Assembly (NCBI RefSeq): GCF_003345355.1
Contig: NZ_QQNB01000001.1
Location: forward strand, 1,116,001 to 1,180,000
Source: Sphingomonas aracearum
Lineage (GTDB): Bacteria > Pseudomonadota > Alphaproteobacteria > Sphingomonadales > Sphingomonadaceae
Length of the DNA: 64,000 nucleotides
Direction: 5' to 3'
The notes below the pieces were generated by a model. It did no database searches, had not been told where the DNA came from, and saw nothing but the letters and a program-made list of their open reading frames with translations. The translations under genes and the position numbers were made by a program. Below, piece by piece: positions 15,771 through 24,118 of this stretch; position 1 is the stretch's first letter; every line of letters begins with the position of its first letter.

Positions 15771-17165
15771 ATGCCGCATCGCGTATTTGCGTCGGCCCCT
15801 CGCCGCGATACACCGGGGCGCATCGACCCGGAGCCCCAGCCCCTGCCCCATCAGCGCCACGCCTTTCGCGGCGAACTCCTTTCCGTCTCCCGTGACCCCT
15901 CCCTTCATGGCGCCGAAGCGATCCGCCACCTGCCGGACGCGCTGCTGGTGGTGGAAGGGGGCCGCGTGCTCGCCTGCGATGACTGGGCGGCGATCGGCAG
16001 CCGCTTCGCCGACCTGCCCGTCGTGCCGCTGCCCGGCCTGATCGTCCCCGGCTTCGTCGACGCGCACGTCCACTTCCCGCAGATCGACTGCATCGCCGCG
16101 CACGGCGACCAGCTGCTCACCTGGCTCGAGCGCCACGTCTTCCCCGCCGAGGCGGCCTTCGCGTCGCGCGCCCATGCCGATGGCGTCGCCGCCTTCTTCC
16201 TGGACGAGCTGCTGCGTCACGGCACCACCTCCGCGCTCGTCTTCGGCACCGTCCACGCCGCTTCGGTCGATGCGCTGTTCGAGGCCGCGCTGGCGCGCAA
16301 CATGCGCCTGATCGCCGGCAAGGTGCTGATGGATCTCGGCCCCGACTTCCTCCGCGACACGCCCGAAACCGGCCGCAGCGACAGCGAGGCGCTGATCGCG
16401 CGCTGGCGCGGGCGCGGGCGGCTCGGCTATGCGGTGACGCCCCGCTTCGCCCTCACCTCGTCCGATGCGCAACTGGCCAGCGCCGCGGCCCTGCTCGCCG
16501 GGCATCCGGATGTGCTGCTCCACACCCATCTGGCGGAAAACACGGTCGAGCTCGCCGCCGTCGCCGCGCGCTTTCCGGACGCGGCGGATTACCTTCACGT
16601 CTATGACCGCTTCGGGCTGGTCGGCCCGCGATCGGTGTTCGCGCACGGCGTACACCTGTCGGGTCGCGCCTGGTCCCGGCTCGGCGCGGCCGGGGCGGGC
16701 GTGGCGCATTGCCCCGGCTCCAACCTGTTCCTGGGATCGGGCCTGTTCGATCTCGCCGCGGCCGACGCGCATGGCGTGAAGCTGGGCCTGGGCAGCGATG
16801 TCGGCGCGGGGACCAGCCTGTCGCTGCTCGCCGCCGCGGCCGACGCCTACAAGGTGGCGCAGCTCCGCGGCCACCCGCTCGATCCGTTCCGCGCGCTGCA
16901 TCTGGCCACCGCCGGCGGGGCGCGCCTGCTCGGCATCGAGCGCGAAATCGGGGGCCTTCTCCCCGGCCAGGAAGCCGACTTCGTGGTGCTGGACCCCGCG
17001 GCCACGCCGCTCCTCGCCCGGCGCACCGCCGGCCGTTCGCTGGCGGAGCGGCTGTTCGCGCTGCAGATCCTGGGCGACGACCGCGCGGTCGCGGCCACCT
17101 ACGTCGCCGGCCGTTGCGCGCACCGGCGCCAGCCCGGCTTCAGCAGCCCCCGCGCACCTGCGTGA
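15771..17165 (+). CDS. guaD: Guanine deaminase
   Basis: Zinc amidohydrolase converting guanine to xanthine in purine catabolism. The 464-residue product shows the metal-site motifs in order: PGFVDAHVHFPQ (about 84-95), HTHLAEN, HCPGSNLFLGSG and GLGSDVGAGTS. The ATG at 15771 lacks a clear ribosome-binding site and gives about 25 extra N-terminal residues compared with the usual start near AFRGELLSV, but no better ATG/GTG/TTG is present, so translation may be leaderless or begin at a rare codon. It is not in a purine operon here; its 3' end overlaps the convergent response-regulator gene by 26 nt. Confidence 0.9.
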   Translation: MPHRVFASAPRRDTPGRIDPEPQPLPHQRHAFRGELLSVSRDPSLHGAEAIRHLPDALLVVEGGRVLACDDWAAIGSRFADLPVVPLPGLIVPGFVDAHVHFPQIDCIAAHGDQLLTWLERHVFPAEAAFASRAHADGVAAFFLDELLRHGTTSALVFGTVHAASVDALFEAALARNMRLIAGKVLMDLGPDFLRDTPETGRSDSEALIARWRGRGRLGYAVTPRFALTSSDAQLASAAALLAGHPDVLLHTHLAENTVELAAVAARFPDAADYLHVYDRFGLVGPRSVFAHGVHLSGRAWSRLGAAGAGVAHCPGSNLFLGSGLFDLAAADAHGVKLGLGSDVGAGTSLSLLAAAADAYKVAQLRGHPLDPFRALHLATAGGARLLGIEREIGGLLPGQEADFVVLDPAATPLLARRTAGRSLAERLFALQILGDDRAVAATYVAGRCAHRRQPGFSSPRAPA

Positions 17166-17493
17166 ACGCCGCACGGATCGCCTCCTGCGTGGCGGGCTTG
17201 GGCACGATATGCACCGGCGGCTCGCATGGCTGGCAGGCTTCGGGCGTGCCGGTCACGTAGAAGACCGGCAGCGGCCCGTACTCGGCATGGATCGCCTGCA
17301 CCGCGCCCGGCCCCGATCCTTCGCGCAGCATCACGTCGGACGCGATCACGTCCGGCCGCCTGGCCCGCGCTTCCGCGATCGCCTCCGCCTCGCTGTCGGC
17401 GAAGGAGAAGCTCAGCGCGCCCGCCGCCTCCAGCATTCCCTGGAGATCGAGCGCGATCAGCGCGTCGTCTTCGATGATCAGCACGTGGCACAC
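17140..17493 (-). CDS. Single-domain response regulator
   Basis: 117-residue CheY-like receiver with no output domain. Key residues are present: acidic pair Asp9-Asp10 after the first strand (VLIIEDD), phosphoacceptor Asp53 (VIASDVML), Thr81 (YVTGT) and Lys99 (VPKPAT). GTG at 17493 is chosen because AAGGAG lies 11 nt upstream and the receiver begins immediately; the longer upstream frame runs into the intergenic region. No kinase is adjacent, so the partner is unknown; the orphan hybrid kinase at 39985 belongs to another locus. Confidence 0.88.
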   Translation of the reverse strand: MCHVLIIEDDALIALDLQGMLEAAGALSFSFADSEAEAIAEARARRPDVIASDVMLREGSGPGAVQAIHAEYGPLPVFYVTGTPEACQPCEPPVHIVPKPATQEAIRAAFTQVRGGC

Positions 17494-17607
17494 GGGCAGG
17501 GTTACTCCTTGATGCAGATCAACAAGTCGGTTGCGGATTGGTTGCACGGCATTTCGCGCGCCTTGCCCGACCTCGGTCGTATGTTGCCCTGCGGCAACAC
17601 GGCCCAG

Positions 17608-17636
17608 TTGACTTTCGGACGGCACGCGCACATATC
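17608..17636 (+). promoter_or_regulatory. Candidate promoter of the DEAD-box helicase
   Basis: TTGACT (17608-17613), a 17-nt spacer and CATATC (17631-17636). It predicts a 5' UTR of about 160 nt that contains the hairpin GCGCGTC-GT-GACGCGC near 17762-17777. The remaining 17494-17804 gap shows no other gene. Confidence 0.55.
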
Positions 17637-17804
17637 GCCGGCCATCGAGGCGTCTTTGCAGCGTGATCGACGAGCGGTTACTCCGCCGTCGAGGCTCCGT
17701 CCCGATCGTTGTTCACGGGCTTCCCTTTTCACGCGGGGTGTCATTCTCCCCCGCTTGCATCGCGCGTCGTGACGCGCGTGCCCGGCACAGTTGGAACCTA
17801 TCCC

Positions 17805-19169
17805 ATGTCCTTTGCCCATCTCGGCCTGTCCGAGCCGCTCGTCCGCGCGCTCGAATCCAAGGGCTACACCACCCCCACCCCGATCCAGCTCCAGTCGATC
17901 CCGCAGGTTCTCGAGGGCCGCGACCTGCTCGGCATCGCGCAGACCGGCACCGGCAAGACCGCCGCGTTCGTGCTTCCCTCGATCCAGCGCCTCGTCGCCA
18001 GCGACAAGCGCGTGCTGCCCACCCACTGCCGCATGCTCGTCCTCGCCCCCACCCGCGAGCTCGCCAGCCAGATCGCCGAAAGCGCCAAGGCCTATGGCAA
18101 GAATTCGAAGCTGACCGTCGCCACCGTGTTCGGCGGCACCTCCATCAACAAGAACCGCAACGACGTGGCGCGCGGCGTGGACATCCTCGTCGCCACGCCC
18201 GGCCGCCTGATCGACCTGATGGAGCAGCGCTTCGTCAGCCTCGCCATGCTCGAAGTGCTGGTGCTCGACGAAGCGGACCAGATGATGGACCTCGGCTTCA
18301 TCCACGCGCTGCGCCGCATCGTGAAGGCGCTTCCCCGCGTGCGCCAGACGCTGTTCTTCTCGGCCACCATGCCCGAGGCAATCCGCAGCCTCGCCGACCA
18401 GTTCCTCAAGGACCCGGTCACCGTCAAGGTCACCCCCGTCGCCACCACCGCGGAGCGCGTGACGCAGCAGGTCACCTTCGTCAACCAGACGGAGAAGCAG
18501 GCGCTGCTCACCCTCGTGCTGCAGGATCAGGCGATCGACCGTGCGCTCGTCTTCACCCGCACCAAGCATGGCGCGGACCGCGTGGTGAAGCTGCTCGCCG
18601 GCAACGGCATCGCCGCCAACGCGATCCACGGCAACAAGAGCCAGCCGCAGCGCGAGCGCGCGCTCGCCGCGTTCAAGTCGGGTGACGTGCCGATCCTCGT
18701 CGCCACCGACATCGCCGCGCGCGGCATCGACGTCTCGGGCGTCAGCCATGTCGTGAACTTCGAGCTGCCCAACGTGCCGGAGCAGTATGTCCACCGCATC
18801 GGCCGCACCGCGCGCGCCGGCAACAGCGGCATCGCCATCGCCTTCTGCGCCGAGGACGAGCGCCCCTATCTGCGCGACATCGAGAAGCTGACGCGCCAGA
18901 AGGTCCCCGTCGTGCCGCTCCCCGCGGATTTCATGACCAAGGCCAACGAGCTCAAGGCGCAGCGCGTCAAGGCGATCGGCGCCGACCCGGCCCCCCGCCC
19001 CGACCGCCAGCAGCAACAGCGCCGCCAGCCGCCGCGCCCCCGCGCGACGCACGAGGCGCGCCCGGCGAACCCCAACGCCCCCCGCGGCCGTGGTCCGCGG
19101 CGTGGTGGGCGTGGCGGCGGTGGTGGCGGTGGCGGTGGCGGTGCCCGCTCGTCCGGCGCGTCAGCGTAA
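17805..19169 (+). CDS. DEAD-box RNA helicase (RhlE-like)
   Basis: 454-residue ATP-dependent RNA helicase. Motifs in order: Q motif (TPTPIQLQSIP), motif I AQTGTGKT, PTRELA, TPGR, motif II DEAD (VLDEADQMMD), SAT, and motif VI HRIGRTARAG. The tail is Arg/Gly/Pro-rich and ends in an almost pure glycine run (RGGRGGGGGGGGGG), a disordered RNA-binding type extension. ATG at 17805 gives the family start MSFAHLGLSEPLV; the open frame continues upstream without support. It is monocistronic. RhlE-type enzymes act in ribosome assembly or RNA decay and are often cold-induced; which applies here is not visible. Confidence 0.93.
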   Translation: MSFAHLGLSEPLVRALESKGYTTPTPIQLQSIPQVLEGRDLLGIAQTGTGKTAAFVLPSIQRLVASDKRVLPTHCRMLVLAPTRELASQIAESAKAYGKNSKLTVATVFGGTSINKNRNDVARGVDILVATPGRLIDLMEQRFVSLAMLEVLVLDEADQMMDLGFIHALRRIVKALPRVRQTLFFSATMPEAIRSLADQFLKDPVTVKVTPVATTAERVTQQVTFVNQTEKQALLTLVLQDQAIDRALVFTRTKHGADRVVKLLAGNGIAANAIHGNKSQPQRERALAAFKSGDVPILVATDIAARGIDVSGVSHVVNFELPNVPEQYVHRIGRTARAGNSGIAIAFCAEDERPYLRDIEKLTRQKVPVVPLPADFMTKANELKAQRVKAIGADPAPRPDRQQQQRRQPPRPRATHEARPANPNAPRGRGPRRGGRGGGGGGGGGGARSSGASA

Positions 19170-19316
19170 CTGGCGTTCCAGCCCTGAAAGGTCTGACGCC
19201 CACAAGTCCCCTAGCGCCGATCTGGTTGGTTTAAGGCGAATCAGAGGGCCCGTGCGCCACCTTGCCTGCCCACCGAATTAGTTTAACCTCACAGGAGGTA
19301 GGAGGAGCCATAAGTC

Positions 19317-20105
19317 GTGCGGAGCATCAGCGCATTAGCAATTTTGAGTGCTTCCGCACACTTAGAGCGGATCGAAGTTCTGATCAAAGAATGGGGCGCC
19401 TCAGGTGATGAGAGAAAAGATCTTAGCCAGAACATGGATAACAAAATTAGGCTTAACATCGCGTCATCGTTTGCAGAACTTCGAGACTCTGCGGATGCAA
19501 TGGGAGTACCTCTTACAGGAATCGCGGCAAGTCGGGCTGTCGACAAATTAAGAGCTCGCAAGACTCCTATCACGTATAAAGAGCTCGGAGCAATCAATGC
19601 TGACGTGCGCAGCAGGTTCCAGGATGAAGTTGTATCCATCAATATGTACTGCCTTCCGAAGGGCTTGGCAGACTATTATAGCTCCTCGGAGCCTATTTTT
19701 GGAATAGAGGTAGATGACAGGATCCCTGCATCGGCTGACGACATAGGCGAAGCAGGAAAATGCTTGGCGGTCGGTCGCTTTACTGCTTCAGTTTTCCATT
19801 TAATGCGCGCTTTGGAAGTAGCGGTCCAGCACCTTTCCCTTACCTTAGGAATCGATAACGTAGATAAAGAGTGGGGTAAGCTTCTTAGCGAGATGCATGG
19901 AAAAATTGAAGTTATGCCAAAAGGTGCTGAGAGGGACGCCTGGTCTGAAAGCCACGCGAACCTCTACCATGTCAAGCAAGCTTGGCGGAATGGCACTATG
20001 CATCCCAAGAGGACTTACACAGAAGAAGAGGCGAAGGAGGTCCTTCTCGCAACTCGTACCTTCATGCGGAGCTTAGCCCGGCTCATTCCGAGTTCTGTTC
20101 AATAG
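19317..20105 (+). CDS. HEPN-type hypothetical protein, low GC
   Basis: 262 residues, not recognised as a named family. The C-terminal helix carries WRNGTMH (Arg224, His229), which fits the Rx4-6H signature of HEPN ribonucleases and toxins, embedded in YHVKQAWRNGTMHPKRTYTE and followed by EEEAKEVLLATRTFMRSLA. The N-terminal part (about 1-140) is predominantly helical and has no known motif. GTG at 19317 is supported by GGAGGAG 9 nt upstream. GC content is visibly lower than that of every neighbour (AT-rich codons such as AAA, ATT, AGA), which suggests horizontal transfer. Its end overlaps the convergent MFS gene by 33 nt. RNase activity is a hypothesis; it could be structural. Confidence 0.7.
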   Translation: MRSISALAILSASAHLERIEVLIKEWGASGDERKDLSQNMDNKIRLNIASSFAELRDSADAMGVPLTGIAASRAVDKLRARKTPITYKELGAINADVRSRFQDEVVSINMYCLPKGLADYYSSSEPIFGIEVDDRIPASADDIGEAGKCLAVGRFTASVFHLMRALEVAVQHLSLTLGIDNVDKEWGKLLSEMHGKIEVMPKGAERDAWSESHANLYHVKQAWRNGTMHPKRTYTEEEAKEVLLATRTFMRSLARLIPSSVQ

Positions 20106-21278
20106 CTTTCTCCGCCGCCCCACCGCCACCGAAACCCCCAGCATCGCCAGCCCGCCCGCGGCCAGCCCCGCGCCGACCCACCCCGTCGACGTCCAGCCAT
20201 AGCCCGCCGCGATCGCCAGGCCGCCCAGCCACGGCCCCAGCGCATTGGCGACGTTGAACGCCGAGTGGTTCAGCGCCGCCGCCAGCCCCTGTGCATCGCC
20301 CGCCACGTCCATCAGCCGCGTCTGCAACACCGTCGCCAGCGAGCCGCCAAAGCCGATCGCCACCATTGCCACCAGCGCCGTCCCGAACTGCTGCGCCGCC
20401 AGCGGCCACAGCGCCAGCGCGACGATGCTCCACACCAGGATCGCCGCCGCACTCGGCAAGAGCGCGCGGTCGGCAAAGCGCGGCACGACGAGGTTGCCCG
20501 CCGTCATGCCGATGCCAAACGCCATCAGCGCCAGCGGCACCAGTCGCGGGCTCACATGCGTCACCGCCACCATCGTGTCGGCCAGATAGGTATAGACCGC
20601 GAACAGCCCGCCAAAGCCGATCGCGCCCACCGCCAGCGTCAGCCACACCTGCGCCCGCCCCAGCGCGGAGAGCTCCTTCAGCGGACTAGCATCGCTCGGC
20701 GCGCCCTCCCTCGGCGCATACAGCCACACCAGCCCCGCCGTCAGCAGCGCCAACGCCGCCACCACCGCAAAGCACCAGCGCCAGCCCAGCACCTGCCCCA
20801 TCAGATTGGCCAGCGGCACGCCGACGATCGTCGCCACCGTCAGCCCCAGCAGCACGCGCGCGACCGCCTGCGTGCGCTTTTCCACCGGTACCAGCGACGC
20901 CGCGACCAGCGAGGCGATCCCGAAATACGCCCCATGCGGCAGTCCGGCGAGAAAGCGGAACGCCAGCATCCAGCCATAGCTCGGCGCCAGCCCGGACAGC
21001 GCATTGCCGATCGCGAAGAGCAGCATCAGCCCGATCAGCAGCGTGCGCCGCGGCAACCTGGCCGCCAGCACCGCCAGCAACGGCGCGCCCACCACCACGC
21101 CCAGGGCATAGGCGCTGATGACGTGCCCGGCGGTCGGCGCATCGATGCGGAGCGAGCGCGCGAAATCGGGCAACAGGCTCATGGTCGCGAATTCGGTGGT
21201 GCCGATGGCGAACCCGCCGACCGCCAGGGCGAGATGGACGAGGCCCACGGGGGCGGCGGGCTTGAAGGTGCCGTGCAT
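20073..21278 (-). CDS. MFS transporter (DHA1 type efflux)
   Basis: 401-residue major facilitator with twelve predicted membrane segments. It starts LVHLALAVGGFAIGTTEFAT, where the G-x-x-x-GTTEF pattern is typical of the AraJ/PbuE-like drug:proton antiporters, and has the loop 2-3 signature region ARLPRRTLLIGLMLLFAIGN. ATG at 21278 gives a short cytoplasmic N-terminus; the frame is open further upstream but crosses the divergent neighbour. The substrate cannot be told. Its 3' end overlaps the HEPN gene. Confidence 0.87.
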   Translation of the reverse strand: MHGTFKPAAPVGLVHLALAVGGFAIGTTEFATMSLLPDFARSLRIDAPTAGHVISAYALGVVVGAPLLAVLAARLPRRTLLIGLMLLFAIGNALSGLAPSYGWMLAFRFLAGLPHGAYFGIASLVAASLVPVEKRTQAVARVLLGLTVATIVGVPLANLMGQVLGWRWCFAVVAALALLTAGLVWLYAPREGAPSDASPLKELSALGRAQVWLTLAVGAIGFGGLFAVYTYLADTMVAVTHVSPRLVPLALMAFGIGMTAGNLVVPRFADRALLPSAAAILVWSIVALALWPLAAQQFGTALVAMVAIGFGGSLATVLQTRLMDVAGDAQGLAAALNHSAFNVANALGPWLGGLAIAAGYGWTSTGWVGAGLAAGGLAMLGVSVAVGRRRKLLNRTRNEPG

Positions 21279-21389
21279 CGGCGAGAGCTGGCGATGCTGC
21301 ACCGCAGCGTCAACTGCAAAGCGGCGGCGGCGCGATTGCACGGACCTGTCGCCGCGCTCGGCGGTTATCCCTGCCAAAGGAGGACGCCC

Positions 21390-21656
21390 ATGGACATTTC
21401 CACCACCCCCGTCGCCGAACGCATCGCCCGCGTGCTCGCCGCGCAACGGATCAGCGCCAATGCGGAAGGCACCGAGGAATCGGCGGGCGCCCATGTCGAC
21501 CAGGTCTGGCGCGATCACCTGTCCGATGCGCTCGCCGTGCTGCGCACCCTGCGCGAGCCGGACCGCACCATGGCCGCCGCCGGCGACCCGGCGGTCTGGG
21601 AACGCATGGTCCTCGCCGCGATCCAGGAGAGCAAGCCGGAAAAAGTGGTGCTCTGA
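21390..21656 (+). CDS. Small conserved hypothetical protein
   Basis: 88 residues, acidic-to-neutral, predicted helical, without signal peptide or membrane segment (MDISTTPVAERIARVLAAQR...). A strong AAAGGAGG site precedes the ATG, so translation is likely. No family is recognised. It is divergent from the MFS transporter and convergent with the hydrolase at 21709. Confidence 0.7.
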   Translation: MDISTTPVAERIARVLAAQRISANAEGTEESAGAHVDQVWRDHLSDALAVLRTLREPDRTMAAAGDPAVWERMVLAAIQESKPEKVVL

Positions 21657-21708
21657 CCCGCCGTCACCCCGGGCCCGGCCCGCGATCCCGTTTCTTCCGC
21701 TTGCCGGG

Positions 21709-22641
21709 TCAGCGCTTCGCCCGGGCAAAATCGGCCACGGCGCTCGCCACCCCGGGCGCGAGCGGCAGCGCCGGATCGGCGTACGTCGCCATGTTCCCGG
21801 CGCGATCGGCGGGCGCGACCTTCAGCACATGGTTCACCCCCGGCAGCAGCGCCAGCGTCGCCGCCGGCTGCGCCACTGCCAGCGCCCGCGCATCGGCGGC
21901 CGTGACCTGCAGATCGGTGTCGCCCTGCAGGATCAGCACCGGAAGCCTGGTGGCGGCGATCAGCTTCGCCGGATCGCGCACCAGCATGTCCTTCAGATAC
22001 CCTTGCACCGCCGGCGCGAACACCCGCTGGAGCGCCGGGTGAAAGCGCGACACATCCACGTCGCGCCCCGCCTCCAATGCGGTGATCGCTCCTTCCGCAT
22101 CAGCGAGCAGCGGCGCGTTCGCCGGATTGGCGCGGAACTGCTCGCGCATCACCTGACCCAGCGGCCGCCCGGCGGTCGCCACCAGCACCAGCCCGCACAT
22201 GCCTTCCGGCGCCTGCGCGGCCGCCAGCGCCACCAGCCCGCCCTCGCTGTGCCCCAGCACCCAGACGCAGCGCGCGCCCGTCCGCCCGCGGATCGCCGTC
22301 ACCCACGCATGCACATCCACGGCATAGTCGGCGATCGTCACCTTGTTCGGGTCCGCCACCGCCCCGCGCGACGCGAACAGCCCGCGCTTGTCGATCCGGA
22401 CGCTGGCGACGCCCTTCGCGGCGAGCGCCTCGGCCAGCAGCGTGTAGGACCGGGCTTTCACCCCCAGCGGGTTGTTGCCGTCGCGATCGGTCGGGCCGGA
22501 GCCGGGCACGATCAGCACCACCGGCCGCCCGTTCCCCGCGCCCGTCAGCGTGCCGGAGAGCGGGCCGTTCGGCCCCGGTGCGGCGATCGGTTCCTCCGCC
22601 ACCGGCGTGGCGGCGAGCAGCGCAAGCGCAGCGAGCATCAT
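21709..22641 (-). CDS. Secreted alpha/beta hydrolase
   Basis: 310 residues with a short signal peptide (MMLAALALLAATPVAE). The alpha/beta-hydrolase elements are the oxyanion region VLIVPGSGPTDRDGNNP (about 41-57), the nucleophile elbow GHSEGG, an acid-bearing strand PVLILQGDTDLQV and the final His in LPGVNHVLK. These give an intact catalytic triad. The subgroup resembles periplasmic serine peptidases/esterases of the S9-like set. Substrate unknown. It is followed (upstream on the same strand) by the crotonase gene, 58 nt apart. Confidence 0.85.
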   Translation of the reverse strand: MMLAALALLAATPVAEEPIAAPGPNGPLSGTLTGAGNGRPVVLIVPGSGPTDRDGNNPLGVKARSYTLLAEALAAKGVASVRIDKRGLFASRGAVADPNKVTIADYAVDVHAWVTAIRGRTGARCVWVLGHSEGGLVALAAAQAPEGMCGLVLVATAGRPLGQVMREQFRANPANAPLLADAEGAITALEAGRDVDVSRFHPALQRVFAPAVQGYLKDMLVRDPAKLIAATRLPVLILQGDTDLQVTAADARALAVAQPAATLALLPGVNHVLKVAPADRAGNMATYADPALPLAPGVASAVADFARAKR

Positions 22642-22699
22642 GCCAGTCTATCCGCTTCGGTCATGAACGGTTTCCTCCGGGGAGCGTCAAGCCGGTTCC

Positions 22700-23479
22700 T
22701 CAGTCCACGAACACCGGCGGGCGCTTGGCCATGTTCGCGGCGACCTGTTCCATCATGTTGGGCTGGCCGATCACCTTCACCTGCTCGGCCGTTTCCGCCT
22801 CCAGCATGGCGCGCGGATCGGCATCGTGCGCCATGTTGAGCAGTCGCTTGGCGCCGCGGATCGCGTGCGGGCTGCGCCCGGCGATCGTGCGCGCGAGGTC
22901 CATCGCGGCGGCATGCGGATCGTCGGCAATGCGGGTCACGAAGCCATGCGCCAGCGCCTCGTCCGCCCCGAACTCGCGCGCGGTGTAGACCAGCTCGCGC
23001 AGCACGTCGTCGCGCACCAGCCCGCGCCACAGCGGAAAGCCCGCCATGTCCGGCACCAGCCCCCAATGCGTCTCGCGAATGGCAAAGCGCGTGTCCGGCG
23101 CGACGATGCGGATGTCGGCGCCCGACATGATCTGGAACCCGCCGCCGAACGCCACGCCGTGCACCGCCGCGATCACCGGCATCGGCAGCTGGTGCCAGCC
23201 CCAGGTCACATGCTGCGGCAGGATCGCGCCGTCGGCGTTGCGCCCGTTCGCCGACAGGCCGGAGCCGCCCGCCGCCATGCTCGCCATGTCCAGCCCCGCG
23301 CAGAATCCGCGCCCCTCGCCGGACAGCACAACACAGCGCACGTCGGTCCGCCCCGCCAGGTCGTCGATCGCCGCGCCGATCGCCTCGAACATCGCCGGGT
23401 CGATGGCATTCATCTTGTCCGCCCGGGTCAGCCGCACATCGGCGATCTGGTCCGCCACGCTGATCGACACGCGCTCCAT
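22700..23479 (-). CDS. Crotonase / enoyl-CoA hydratase family protein
   Basis: 259-residue enoyl-CoA hydratase/isomerase superfamily member. Oxyanion-hole segments GRGFCAGLDM (about 57-66) and AFGGGFQIMSGADIRI are present, as is the substrate-side region ETHWGLVPDMAG. The catalytic Glu pair of true hydratases is not obvious: the usual E at the start of the second helix is replaced by the ETHWG region, so the reaction may be isomerisation or another. It lies 27 nt after the winged-helix regulator on the same strand and may be co-transcribed. RBS AGGAGAGG precedes the ATG. Confidence 0.88.
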   Translation of the reverse strand: MERVSISVADQIADVRLTRADKMNAIDPAMFEAIGAAIDDLAGRTDVRCVVLSGEGRGFCAGLDMASMAAGGSGLSANGRNADGAILPQHVTWGWHQLPMPVIAAVHGVAFGGGFQIMSGADIRIVAPDTRFAIRETHWGLVPDMAGFPLWRGLVRDDVLRELVYTAREFGADEALAHGFVTRIADDPHAAAMDLARTIAGRSPHAIRGAKRLLNMAHDADPRAMLEAETAEQVKVIGQPNMMEQVAANMAKRPPVFVD

Positions 23480-23506
23480 GGCACCTCTCCTTTGTCCGGC
23501 GCGATG

Positions 23507-24091
23507 CTAAGGGGCGGCCGCGCCCGCGACAAGCCGGTAGCCGCGCCCAGGCACCGTCTGCACCATCGGCGCGGCAAAGCCCCGGTCGATCCGCGCGCGC
23601 AGCCGCGACACATGCACCGCCACCACATTGGTGCCCGGATCGAAGCGAAGCCCCCACACCGCCTGCAACAGCGCCGCGCGCGGCACCGGCTCGCCGGCGC
23701 GCTCGGCCAGGTGCAGGAGCAGCGCATATTCGCGCGGCAGCAGCGGAACGGCCCTGCCCTCCCGCCACACCCGCCGCTCGGCCCGCGCGATCACCAGCGA
23801 GCCGACCCGCAACTCTGCGCCGCGCGGGCGCCGCAGCAACGCCGCCAGCCGCGCGGCGATCAGCGTCGGGCTGGCGTCGCTCGTCACCGCATCCTCCAGC
23901 CCGGCGTCCAGCATCGCCGCCACCGCTTCCTCGCCGCCGCGCACCAGCATGAGGCGCGGCTCCGCCAAACCGCCGACCGGCTCGTCCACCAGCGCCGCGT
24001 CGCACGAGCCCTCGCGCGCCAGGGCGATGCCGCGCGCGGCCAGTGCGGCGAGCAATGCCTGATCCTCGCTGTGCCCCCGCACCCGCCACAT
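23507..24091 (-). CDS. Winged-helix regulator with degenerate receiver (OmpR/PhoB type output)
   Basis: 194 residues. The C-terminal half is an intact OmpR/PhoB DNA-binding domain: LRVGSLVIARAERRVW, LLPREYALLLHLAERAGEPV, VWGLRFDPGTNVVAVHVSRL and the wing VQTVPGRGYRL. The N-terminal ~90 residues have the size of a receiver but lack the acidic pair and the conserved Lys; only Asp38 (ALVDEP) could be a remnant phosphosite. It is therefore likely to act without phosphorylation. It is encoded 27 nt after the two cupin proteins in the same direction and probably controls that operon; this is inference from position. Confidence 0.8.
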   Translation of the reverse strand: MWRVRGHSEDQALLAALAARGIALAREGSCDAALVDEPVGGLAEPRLMLVRGGEEAVAAMLDAGLEDAVTSDASPTLIAARLAALLRRPRGAELRVGSLVIARAERRVWREGRAVPLLPREYALLLHLAERAGEPVPRAALLQAVWGLRFDPGTNVVAVHVSRLRARIDRGFAAPMVQTVPGRGYRLVAGAAAP

Positions 24092-24118
24092 GCATTCGAA
24101 GTAGCGGCAAAGGCGGCG

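Noticed and set aside
19080..19160. Simple-sequence repeat as a phase-variation tract
   Set aside because: The GGT/GGC run encodes the glycine tail of the helicase; codons vary and the unit is a triplet, so slippage would not shift the frame.
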